Positions 1 through 5,240 of a stretch of DNA of 5,432 bases are shown in pieces (the first letter of the stretch is position 1; each line of letters opens with the position of its first letter). The position numbers and the translations under genes are program-made. The stretch lies in assembly GCA_026396335.1 (NCBI GenBank), contig JAPLWZ010000001.1:1-5432 (forward strand), given 5' to 3'. The stretch comes from Microcaldota archaeon. GTDB lineage: Archaea; Micrarchaeota; Micrarchaeia; Anstonellales; Anstonellaceae. A model generated the notes under the pieces. It ran no database searches. It was given only the letters and a program-made list of their open reading frames with translations, and was not told the origin of the DNA.

Positions 1-1
1 G

Positions 2-211
2 CGAGTGGTGCACCGCGCGCTTGCCACAAGCAAAAGGGGCACCACGATAATGGTGTTCAAGACAGAAGAGGAGAGAGACTCATTCAAAGATTCGCTTACC
101 TCCACAAGCAAGCTTGCAGTTGGCTTGAAGATGGAAGTGAACGGCGGGAACATATTGCTTCTTCCGGTGAGGAATGCGATTTCCGCCTACTTGAAAGGGA
201 TAAACAGGTAG
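2..211 (+). CDS. 3' end of a small unidentified protein gene (weakly Pcc1-like)
   Basis: The reading frame is open from the window edge to a TAG at 209-211, so the 5' end is probably cut off. Internal starts exist (GTG at 5 and 8, ATG at 50 with a purine-rich AGGGGC about 10 nt upstream), so a short 53-residue gene is also possible. The predicted layout is strand (TTIMVFK), acidic helix (EEERDSFKDSL), two strands (LKMEVNGG, NILLLPV) and a final helix (RNAISAYLKGINR). That beta-alpha-beta-beta-alpha order, and the ending NAISAYL, recall the KEOPS tRNA-modification subunit Pcc1. However, the segment between the last strand and helix is several residues shorter than in typical Pcc1, so the assignment is weak. 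It lies on the same strand as the downstream glycosyltransferase but is separated from it by a likely promoter. Confidence 0.55.
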   Translation, partial: RVVHRALATSKRGTTIMVFKTEEERDSFKDSLTSTSKLAVGLKMEVNGGNILLLPVRNAISAYLKGINR

Positions 212-244
212 AGACGGGCGAACCTGCCAGCCCATTGCTGTTAA

Positions 245-253
245 TTTTATAAA
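245..253 (+). promoter_or_regulatory. TATA box of the GT4 glycosyltransferase gene
   Basis: TTTTATAAA lies 32 nt before the ATG at 286. Archaeal transcription usually starts about 26 nt downstream of the box centre. That predicts a start near 275 and a leader of about 10 nt, just long enough to include the GGGAG at 276-280. Position and sequence fit; transcription is not shown. Confidence 0.6.
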
Positions 254-275
254 CTCCCTAATCGTTTCCCTCTAC

Positions 276-280
276 GGGAG
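276..280 (+). promoter_or_regulatory. Shine-Dalgarno site of the GT4 gene
   Basis: GGGAG ends 5 nt before the ATG at 286 and supports that start. A complementary CTCCC at 254-258 could pair with it only if transcription began further upstream than the TATA box predicts. Confidence 0.6.
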
Positions 281-285
281 AAATT

Positions 286-1464
286 ATGAGAGTTGCTATG
301 CTTGGCTGGGAGTTCCCGCCTTTTGTTTCAGGTGGGCTTGGAGTCCACTGCTTTGAGCTTACGCGCCAGCTTTGCGAAAAAGGCGTGCAGGTGGACTTCT
401 TCATGCCTGTCAGCGGGAAAACCGTTGTTTCCCCGCACCCTAATTTGCGAATTATTGAGGTTGCAAAAACAGAGCTTCGCCCCTACCTTTTCTTCTCGAA
501 AAAGGGGCAGGCTGCATACGGCGAGAATCTCATCAATGCGGTGAACGAGTACTGGGCAAAGTGCATTGAGCGCGTGATTGCCGCCTCATCCGAAAAAGGC
601 AAGTACGATCTTGTACACACGCACGACTGGCTCACTTCCAAGGCAGGAAGCGCCCTTCGCAACAAGCTTTCCATTCCATTGGTGCAGACATTCCACTCGA
701 CTGAATTTGACAGGACCAGCTGGCCCTGGGAGTACATACTGGACATAGAGCGCTCTGCTGCAAGCAACGCAGACCTGATAATCGCAGTGAGCAAGCGGAC
801 GCGTGCGCAGGTAATGCGGCTTGGCGCAGAGGAGAAAAAAATACGCGTGGTTTACAACGGAGTGGATTCGGAGCGATTTGGCGCGGTGAAAATAGATGCA
901 AAAATATCGGCGCTCCTGAAAAAAGACAAAAAGATTGTGTTGTTTTTGGGAAGGCTCACAGAACAAAAAGGGCCTGTGCAGTTCCTGCACGCGGCGAAAA
1001 AGGTCCTTTCGAAAAACCCCAATGTACTTTTCCTCGTGGCAGGCAAGGGTGAGCTGCTCCCCATGCTCATCAACATATCACTTGAGCTTGGCATTTCAGA
1101 CTCGGTTAAGTTCCTAGGCTATGTGCCGGAAGAGGAGCAGCAAAAGCTCTACAAAATCGCAGACGTTTACATTATGCCATCCACAAGCGAGCCGTTCGGC
1201 ATAACCGCGCTTGAGGCAATGAGCTCGGGCGTGCCAGTCATAATCAGCAAGACATCCGGCGTGGCAGAAATTGTGCGCTCGGCAATACGCGTGGACTTCT
1301 GGGACATAAACGCAATGGCAGAGAAAATACTCGCAGTTCTCAAATATCCGCAGCTGACAAGCACCATGTCGCGCCTGTCAGTGACAGAAGCGGCCATTTA
1401 TTCCTGGGAAAAGACCGCGGACGAAACGATAAAAATTTACGAAGAAGCGATGCGGCGCGGATGA
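286..1464 (+). CDS. GT4-family glycosyltransferase, glycogen/starch synthase type
   Basis: Predicted retaining GT-B glycosyltransferase of family GT4 that would transfer glucose from a nucleotide sugar to an alpha-glucan chain in the cytoplasm. The N-terminal domain begins MRVAMLGWEFPPFVSGGLG, with the glycine loop at residues 16-19 that is typical of glycogen synthases. It also contains HTHDW (111-115) and FHSTEF (136-141). The C-terminal domain has VYNGVD (189-194), the Arg/Lys pair in GRLTEQKG (R223, K228) and the family E-x7-E signature in SEPFGITALE (E302, E310). At 392 residues it is complete and of the short archaeal type, smaller than bacterial GlgA. There is no signal peptide or membrane segment. 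The ATG at 286 is supported by GGGAG and a TATA box. The GH57 amylase gene downstream strongly suggests glycogen-like polymer metabolism, although GT4 enzymes vary in acceptor and the exact substrate is inferred. Confidence 0.9.
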   Translation: MRVAMLGWEFPPFVSGGLGVHCFELTRQLCEKGVQVDFFMPVSGKTVVSPHPNLRIIEVAKTELRPYLFFSKKGQAAYGENLINAVNEYWAKCIERVIAASSEKGKYDLVHTHDWLTSKAGSALRNKLSIPLVQTFHSTEFDRTSWPWEYILDIERSAASNADLIIAVSKRTRAQVMRLGAEEKKIRVVYNGVDSERFGAVKIDAKISALLKKDKKIVLFLGRLTEQKGPVQFLHAAKKVLSKNPNVLFLVAGKGELLPMLINISLELGISDSVKFLGYVPEEEQQKLYKIADVYIMPSTSEPFGITALEAMSSGVPVIISKTSGVAEIVRSAIRVDFWDINAMAEKILAVLKYPQLTSTMSRLSVTEAAIYSWEKTADETIKIYEEAMRRG

Positions 1465-1489
1465 AAAAGTCTGCGGACAGACTTTTTCA
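1462..1489 (+). terminator. Terminator-like hairpin at the GT4 stop codon
   Basis: A perfect 12-bp inverted repeat (TGAAAAAGTCTG at 1462-1473, CAGACTTTTTCA at 1478-1489) flanks the tetraloop CGGA. The GT4 stop codon TGA is the first three bases of the left arm, and a T5 run at 1483-1487 lies in the right arm. Strong stem plus T-run directly at the gene end suggests transcription termination or 3'-end protection of the mRNA. Archaeal terminators depend mainly on T-runs, so the T5 may matter more than the stem. Confidence 0.6.
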
Positions 1490-1491
1490 GC

Positions 1492-1518
1492 AGTGTAATG
1501 AGCGAAGTGAATTACACT
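1492..1518. repeat. Inverted repeat with a GAGCGAAGTGA loop
   Basis: Arms AGTGTAAT (1492-1499) and ATTACACT (1511-1518) form a perfect 8-bp stem around the 11-nt loop GAGCGAAGTGA. It starts 3 nt after the preceding hairpin and ends about 20 nt before the likely amylase promoter. It could be a second part of the terminator, an operator for the amylase gene, or a copy of a dispersed palindromic element. The window cannot distinguish these. Confidence 0.6.
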
Positions 1519-1539
1519 ACAAAAATAATTTCAGGAACC

Positions 1540-1547
1540 TATAAGTA
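1540..1547 (+). promoter_or_regulatory. Possible TATA box of the GH57 gene
   Basis: TATAAG within CCTATAAGTAG lies about 32 nt before the ATG at 1580, the same geometry as the GT4 promoter. Transcription would start near 1568-1570, leaving a leader of about 10 nt. With the terminator-like hairpin upstream, it suggests the amylase can be transcribed on its own. The box is less A/T-rich than the others here. Confidence 0.4.
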
Positions 1548-1579
1548 GGAGGATAGAGAGAATATAGTGTGGGAAACCC

Positions 1580-2758
1580 ATGGATGTCTGCATTTACTTT
1601 CAGGTACACCAGCCGCTGCGGCTTTCCAGCTACTCGCTTTTCACCGAGCACACAACAGATGGCGCGAGCTACTTTGACGACACGCTCAATTCGCAGATAA
1701 TGCACAAGATCGCGGAAAAGTGCTATTTCCCGACGAATGCGCTCATGCTCGACCTTCTTGAGAAGCACCCGGAGTTCCGCATTTCTTATTCTCTCACAGG
1801 CGTTTTCCTTGAGCAGTGCAAGCGCTACATGCCAGAAGTGCTTGACTCGTTTGCCGCGCTTGCAAAAACTGGAAGAGTGGAATTCCTCTCTGAAACTTAC
1901 TACCATTCACTGTCCTATCTCTTCACAGAGAAAGACGAATTCATCGAGCAGATAAAACTGCACTCGAACGAAATTTCGAAGTTTGCCGTGCCCTCGCGCG
2001 TTTTCAGGAACACCGAGGCGATGTTCTCAAATGACATTGCCTACCTTGTGGAGAGGCTTGGCTATACGGGAATACTTGCAGAAGGGCTTGAGCACATACT
2101 CGGCTGGCGCTCGCCAAATTATTTATACGGCGTGAAAGGCACAGAGAAAATAAAGGCGCTTCTTCGCCATTACAAACTGTCAGACGATATCGGTTACCGC
2201 TTCTCGGCAAAATGGTGGAGCGAGTACCCTCTCACAGCAGACAAATACGCGCGCTGGCTTGCCGCGCTTCAGGGCGACTGTGTGAATATTTTCATGGATT
2301 ACGAAACATTCGGCGAGCACCAGTGGGCAGACACTGGGATATTCGAATTCTTGAAGTCATTCCCGGGCGAAACAGAAAAGCACAAGCACTTGCGGTTTGC
2401 CACGCCCTCGCAGCTGGTGGAAAGGATTCCAGCGAAAGACGACATAGATGCGCCGCAGGTAACCTCTTGGGCAGACATGGAACGGGATACGTCCGCATGG
2501 CTTGGCAATGAAATGCTCAGAAACGCATTTGCGCGCATAGAATCGATGGGTCCTGCGGTACCGGAAAAGAAAGACGAGGACATGCTCCGCACCTGGAGAA
2601 TGCTCCAGAACTCAGACCACTTCTACTATATGTGCACAAAGTCCTTGTCAGACCAGGACGTGCACAACTATTTCTCACCGTACGACTCGCCCTTTGACGC
2701 GTACATAAACTACATGAACATACTTCAGGATTTCAAGGCGAAAGTTGAGAAGGAATAG
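1580..2758 (+). CDS. GH57 alpha-amylase-type glycoside hydrolase
   Basis: Predicted retaining glycosidase of family GH57 acting on alpha-1,4-glucans (alpha-amylase or glucanotransferase activity). The N-terminus reads MDVCIYFQVHQP, with the family HQP motif at residues 10-12. The likely nucleophile is E146 in VFRNTE (141-146) and the likely acid/base is D240 in FMDYETFGEH (238-247). Further conserved blocks are YYHSL (107-111), SWADMERDTSAWLGN (296-310) and, near the end, SDHFYYM followed by VHNYFSPYDSP, all as I recall them from archaeal alpha-amylases of the Methanocaldococcus MJ1611 type. All catalytic residues are present and the 392-residue length is close to the short cytoplasmic GH57 enzymes. 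There is no signal peptide, so it should act on internal glycogen rather than external starch. An in-frame TAG at 1565-1567 and the position of HQP fix the start at 1580. The exact specificity cannot be read from the sequence. Confidence 0.92.
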   Translation: MDVCIYFQVHQPLRLSSYSLFTEHTTDGASYFDDTLNSQIMHKIAEKCYFPTNALMLDLLEKHPEFRISYSLTGVFLEQCKRYMPEVLDSFAALAKTGRVEFLSETYYHSLSYLFTEKDEFIEQIKLHSNEISKFAVPSRVFRNTEAMFSNDIAYLVERLGYTGILAEGLEHILGWRSPNYLYGVKGTEKIKALLRHYKLSDDIGYRFSAKWWSEYPLTADKYARWLAALQGDCVNIFMDYETFGEHQWADTGIFEFLKSFPGETEKHKHLRFATPSQLVERIPAKDDIDAPQVTSWADMERDTSAWLGNEMLRNAFARIESMGPAVPEKKDEDMLRTWRMLQNSDHFYYMCTKSLSDQDVHNYFSPYDSPFDAYINYMNILQDFKAKVEKE

Positions 2759-2782
2759 GGGCAGAAGCGTGAAGAAACGATG

Positions 2783-3904
2783 CTAGTTTTTTAATCCAGG
2801 ATGAAGCGGATGCTCATGAGAATAAGCCGCATTCAAGTCAATCTTGAAATTCCCATTTGCATCAAGTATTGAGGCCACGCCAGTGAATGCGCTTGAATTG
2901 CTAGATTCAATCTGCGATGAAACCCCGAAATTAGGAAGGACCAGCCTCATCACATATCCCCCGTCATTTAGTTTTGCAGTGATTTTGGCTGAGAACTGCA
3001 CCAGTCCGTCGCTTTGCCTTGGATAGGAGGCAATCCGTATTGCAAAAGCGGATGGCAGAAGAGAATCAAACTCTGCTTTTATCAGAAGAGAGCCACTGCT
3101 GGAATTGACAGGTATGCCGTGCCTTAGGTCATAAACAAACCCGTCGAAATCCACTGCAAGAATGTTCCTGCAGATGCTTGCCACCAATTCCTGCGGCGTG
3201 CTCCTGATCTTTTTTGCATTCCAGCCAATCATGTCACGGAAGTGGCTGCCATCCAATTCAAGCTGCAGCCCCATTGTCTTTAGCTCAGCACGCTCTTCGC
3301 CATCTTTGTAGTAAACAGTAGCCTGCTCTGGCTCGATTATCTGCAGCAGCGCCTCGTTTGCCCGCGCATATGAATAGGAAATATTGAATCTTCCGACTTC
3401 CTTCGTGCTCAGGCGTATGGCATAATCACGGACATCAATCCTGCTGTTTGAATTATCACGGCCCGCCGTGCCAAACAGAAGCGTGTCGCCGGAATCACAG
3501 ACAACCGCATGCGCGAGCTCGAACTGCAGCACGGCATTGTAGGGAATCTGATAAAGGAGGAATGAACTGAGAAAACCGTCTGCCACGCGATATGAGAGTA
3601 TGCTTTTGTCCGACTGCTTGAGAATGTTGTTTCCGAACTCAGTCAATTTGCTAACCGCCTTGCTGTAATCTGCTTCGGATTTTGCCTCGCACGCCTTGAG
3701 CAGATAGCGCATGTTCCAGGTTTCGCTGTACAGGAAGAAGTTTAGCGCGGACTGCCGTTCGTATGTGCTCTTCGGGTTCGTTCTAACGCCTTCAACTCCA
3801 GGTATCTCAAACTCGAAGTAGCCCCTGAAAAGGTTTTTTTTCCGGGAGATTAGCTCCCTGTTGCGCAAGTATAGCGAATGCGCCTTGAGCAACTGTTCTG
3901 CCAT
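2783..3904 (-). CDS. Unknown protein, intact member of a tandem paralog pair (373 aa)
   Basis: I do not recognise this family. The product is soluble-looking: no signal peptide and no clear membrane helix. The first 100 or so residues are charged and probably helical, and the C-terminal half has alternating hydrophobic patterns that suggest beta strands. Landmarks are SETW (60-63), SDKSILSYRVADG (98-110), LELDGS (215-220), DFDGFV (252-257), LLIKAE (273-278), AF (286-287) and FSAKI (304-308). All of these recur in the same order in the two proteins encoded next door (3962-5064), which together have nearly the same length. The ATG at 3904 fits a leaderless transcript, since a TATA box lies about 26 nt upstream and there is no good Shine-Dalgarno site. 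The gene runs against the amylase gene with a 24-nt gap. An A8 run in the coding strand covers codons 22-24. No catalytic motif is evident, so no function is proposed. Confidence 0.85.
   Translation of the reverse strand: MAEQLLKAHSLYLRNRELISRKKNLFRGYFEFEIPGVEGVRTNPKSTYERQSALNFFLYSETWNMRYLLKACEAKSEADYSKAVSKLTEFGNNILKQSDKSILSYRVADGFLSSFLLYQIPYNAVLQFELAHAVVCDSGDTLLFGTAGRDNSNSRIDVRDYAIRLSTKEVGRFNISYSYARANEALLQIIEPEQATVYYKDGEERAELKTMGLQLELDGSHFRDMIGWNAKKIRSTPQELVASICRNILAVDFDGFVYDLRHGIPVNSSSGSLLIKAEFDSLLPSAFAIRIASYPRQSDGLVQFSAKITAKLNDGGYVMRLVLPNFGVSSQIESSNSSAFTGVASILDANGNFKIDLNAAYSHEHPLHPGLKN
2787..2792 (+). terminator. T6 run after the GH57 gene
   Basis: A T6 run lies 29 nt beyond the amylase stop codon, just inside the 3' end of the convergent gene. 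Archaeal RNA polymerase terminates at T-rich non-template stretches, so this could end the amylase transcript. There is no stem upstream of it and the run is short. Confidence 0.3.
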
Positions 3905-3926
3905 GCTTCTCTTATGCGCGCTACCC

Positions 3927-3934
3927 TTTTTAAA
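3927..3934 (-). promoter_or_regulatory. TATA box for the 373-residue unknown protein
   Basis: On the minus strand GGTTTAAAAAGGG contains TTTAAAAA, centred about 26 nt before the ATG at 3904. That distance predicts transcription starting at or within a base or two of the start codon, i.e. a leaderless mRNA, consistent with the weak ribosome-binding context. Its presence means this gene need not depend on read-through from the gene upstream. Confidence 0.6.
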
Positions 3935-3951
3935 CCTAACGCTATTACACT

Positions 3952-3961
3952 AAAAACCACA
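3952..3961 (-). promoter_or_regulatory. Shared upstream element TGTGGTTTTT, copy 1
   Basis: TGTGGTTTTT on the minus strand ends 17 nt before the TATA box at 3934 and directly follows the stop codon of the upstream gene. An identical 10-mer stands 18 nt before the TATA box of the 65-residue gene (5122-5131). Both sites also have TAGG next to the TATA box. It may be an activator site or a remnant of a duplicated promoter. Confidence 0.4.
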
Positions 3962-4867
3962 CTAATAAGTAGAACTCTTGCTTCCGCCGCACTGATTCCA
4001 AATATTGCCTTGCGTACTGACCAGCTCGCCGCCTTTTTCAGCATTGGTGGTAAGGAGAATCTTGCGGCTGAACGGGATCACTTCAATTTCCTTTTCCGAG
4101 CCTGCGCCGTCAGGCGATATCTTCACCTTTGCTTCCAAAAATGCCCTGCCCTTGCGCGTCTTGCTTTCCACTATTATGGATAGCGCTTCAGGCTCAACCT
4201 CGGAGAAAGGCTTGCCAGTATGCTCGCGGAATTTGCGCACGAACGATTCAAAATCCCTGCCGCAACCTTCAAGAAGATTGTAAAGGTAAGTGATATGGGA
4301 GGGACCGTAGAAGCCTGCGAACTTCCTGCTTATCTGCGAGCCCAAAAGTTCCATCTTGAATTCCTTTAAGAAAGTCCACGCTGTGCTCTTGCCGGAAGAG
4401 GATTCTTTCGAGAAAAGGAAGCCCTGCTTTTGGACAAGCGACAGGTTCATTGTTGCCACTTTCTCGGCAGAGAGATTTTTCGGCACAGTGAATGACTCTA
4501 TTTCAAACAATCCGATGCCAGACACCACATGGAAAGGAGGCGTGTTGCCTTTATCTAAAGCCGGAAGACAGAACGGGCTCAGCACTATTTCATAGACAGA
4601 TTTGCCTGTGCCATCCACTGGCGTGCGGACCCAAGAGCGCCCACCAACTGGCGAGTATTCGTCCGTCTTATCGTCATACGTATTTTTCCAGACCATGATT
4701 TCTGAAAGCGGATCAAGTGTGCTTGCGCAGATGTTATTCAGGAGCGAAACCGCACCAGGCTGCAACCCCGCTTTAAGTGCGAATGCTACGATGGAATTGT
4801 CCGTGCCGGATATTCCATTGAAGCCGTTTTCAGCCGCCCGTTTCATGCGCGAGACTATTTCGCGCAT
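3962..4867 (-). CDS. Unknown protein, C-terminal part of a split paralog (301 aa)
   Basis: No recognised family. It carries the same ordered landmarks as the 373-residue protein downstream: TDNSIVAFALKAG (22-34), MELLGS (172-177), DFESFV (205-210) followed by R214, LSIIVE (229-234), AF (242-243) and FSRKI (266-270). It has about 33 extra residues between the first two, a region rich in Asp, Gly and Pro. It lacks the roughly 65 N-terminal residues of its relative, and a matching segment is encoded immediately upstream in another frame. The ATG at 4867 overlaps that gene's stop as TGATG; a GTG one codon earlier is an alternative. There are no membrane helices and no signal peptide. SSSGKST (156-162) resembles a P-loop but lacks its first glycine. 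It may be a separately translated, coupled subunit or the larger half of a frameshifted gene. Confidence 0.75.
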   Translation of the reverse strand: MREIVSRMKRAAENGFNGISGTDNSIVAFALKAGLQPGAVSLLNNICASTLDPLSEIMVWKNTYDDKTDEYSPVGGRSWVRTPVDGTGKSVYEIVLSPFCLPALDKGNTPPFHVVSGIGLFEIESFTVPKNLSAEKVATMNLSLVQKQGFLFSKESSSGKSTAWTFLKEFKMELLGSQISRKFAGFYGPSHITYLYNLLEGCGRDFESFVRKFREHTGKPFSEVEPEALSIIVESKTRKGRAFLEAKVKISPDGAGSEKEIEVIPFSRKILLTTNAEKGGELVSTQGNIWNQCGGSKSSTY

Positions 4868-5064
4868 CACAATAAGGCGCCCCAGGATTCGGCATCCGTG
4901 TTCTTGATATCCGTATTCATCCTGAAAAGCTCGTTTTCCTGCCTGAAAAGGAATATTTTTGCCGGAAGGGAAATGGAATTGTATTTCTGCATGCGGAGAT
5001 CCACCGCTTCCGTGCAGTAGCCGCTTGAAGCTGCCCGTATGTTCTCAATGATTTTGCTGGCCAT
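4867..5064 (-). CDS. Small protein equivalent to the N-terminus of the unknown family (65 aa)
   Basis: The frame is open further upstream to an ATG at 5136, but I place the start at the ATG at 5064. GGGAG (5069-5073) lies 4 nt before it, and a TATA box (5096-5103) would start transcription near 5074, so the longer version would have its promoter inside the coding region. The product begins MASKII and ends DAESWGALL. It resembles residues 1-65 of the 373-residue protein, which begins MAEQLL and has SETW where this has AESW, at almost the same distance from the start (W61 versus W63). Its TGA overlaps the next gene's ATG. Shifting -1 at the G4 run just after the tryptophan codon would read W-G-R-L-I-V-M-R and continue into the 301-residue frame. 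It is probably the front part of one split gene, or alternatively a genuine small partner protein. Confidence 0.65.
   Translation of the reverse strand: MASKIIENIRAASSGYCTEAVDLRMQKYNSISLPAKIFLFRQENELFRMNTDIKNTDAESWGALL
4880..4883 (-). other. G4 run at the candidate frameshift junction
   Basis: On the minus strand the codons TGG GGC GCC of the 65-residue frame cross a run of four Gs. A fifth G, or a -1 slip here, would give TGG GGG CGC CTT ATT GTG ATG, entering the 301-residue frame with no stop between. A one-base loss in a G-run is a common mutation and a common sequencing error. No obvious slippery heptamer marks a programmed shift. Confidence 0.5.
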
Positions 5065-5068
5065 CCGT

Positions 5069-5073
5069 CTCCC
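5069..5073 (-). promoter_or_regulatory. Shine-Dalgarno site fixing the start at 5064
   Basis: GGGAG on the minus strand, followed by ACGG and then ATG. Same sequence and nearly the same spacing as upstream of the GT4 gene, which argues for 5064 over the upstream ATG at 5136. Confidence 0.65.
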
Positions 5074-5095
5074 GTTATTCTTATTGCTCGAAGGG

Positions 5096-5103
5096 AATAT
5101 AAA
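5096..5103 (-). promoter_or_regulatory. TATA box for the split unknown gene
   Basis: GGCTTTATATTCCC on the minus strand contains TTTATATT, 31 nt before the ATG at 5064. This predicts a leader of about 10 nt that includes the GGGAG site. Confidence 0.6.
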
Positions 5104-5121
5104 GCCTACACGAAATCCATC

Positions 5122-5131
5122 AAAAACCACA
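5122..5131 (-). promoter_or_regulatory. Shared upstream element TGTGGTTTTT, copy 2
   Basis: Identical to the 10-mer at 3952-3961 and placed 18 nt before the TATA box, against 17 nt in the other copy. TAGG lies beside both TATA boxes (TAGGTTTA and TAGGCTTTA). The equal placement favours common ancestry of the two promoters or a shared regulator over chance. Confidence 0.4.
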
Positions 5132-5162
5132 TACACCTGGCCGGTTCCGCGCCACTACATTC

Positions 5163-5181
5163 CAGCGGGCTTCACCCGCTG
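5163..5181. repeat. GC-rich inverted repeat in the divergent promoter region
   Basis: Arms CAGCGGG (5163-5169) and CCCGCTG (5175-5181) form a perfect 7-bp stem around CTTCA. It lies between two divergently transcribed genes, so it is not a terminator for either. A regulator-binding site or a dispersed palindromic element is possible. Confidence 0.55.
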
Positions 5182-5186
5182 TCTTT

Positions 5187-5202
5187 GCAACTTTGCAGTT
5201 GC
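5187..5202. repeat. Inverted repeat abutting the promoter of the membrane-protein gene
   Basis: Arms GCAACT (5187-5192) and AGTTGC (5197-5202) flank TTGC, and the repeat ends 7 nt before the TATA box at 5210. In archaea this position suits an activator site or a factor overlapping the BRE, so it is a plausible operator. Confidence 0.45.
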
Positions 5203-5209
5203 GGATAAC

Positions 5210-5217
5210 TATATAAT
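5210..5217 (+). promoter_or_regulatory. TATA box of the membrane-protein gene
   Basis: TATATAAT is centred about 27 nt before the ATG at 5241, the spacing expected for a leaderless archaeal transcript. No Shine-Dalgarno site precedes the ATG, which agrees. Confidence 0.65.
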
Positions 5218-5240
5218 TGTCTATTCCGCTTTCACACCTT

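Noticed and set aside
2212..2511. A 99-codon plus-strand frame inside the amylase gene.
   Set aside because: It lies wholly within a gene with conserved catalytic motifs in another frame and has no recognisable motif of its own.
3834..3841. An A8 run on the minus strand, containing an in-frame A AAA AAC heptamer in the 373-residue gene.
   Set aside because: A -1 shift there meets a stop after about nine codons near the N-terminus, giving a peptide of about 30 residues with no evident use. Most likely a plain Lys-Lys-Asn stretch.
1511..3952. ATTACACTA occurs both in the second hairpin (1511-1519) and near the unknown gene's promoter (3944-3952).
   Set aside because: Nine A/T-rich bases, with neither the palindrome nor the position shared, so chance is the simpler explanation.
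3850..4044. A 64-codon minus-strand frame with a hydrophobic stretch bridging the two unknown genes.
   Set aside because: It overlaps both well-supported genes in another frame and crosses the TATA box and shared promoter element. It is a chance frame.
4380..4405. SSSGKST in the 301-residue protein, resembling a Walker A nucleotide-binding loop.
   Set aside because: The first glycine required five positions before GK is a lysine, and no Walker B or other NTPase motif follows.
5137..5162. GGTTCCGCGCC near the divergent promoters, reminiscent of a tRNA T-arm.
   Set aside because: No acceptor, D or anticodon stem can be formed around it and the T-loop consensus is not met.
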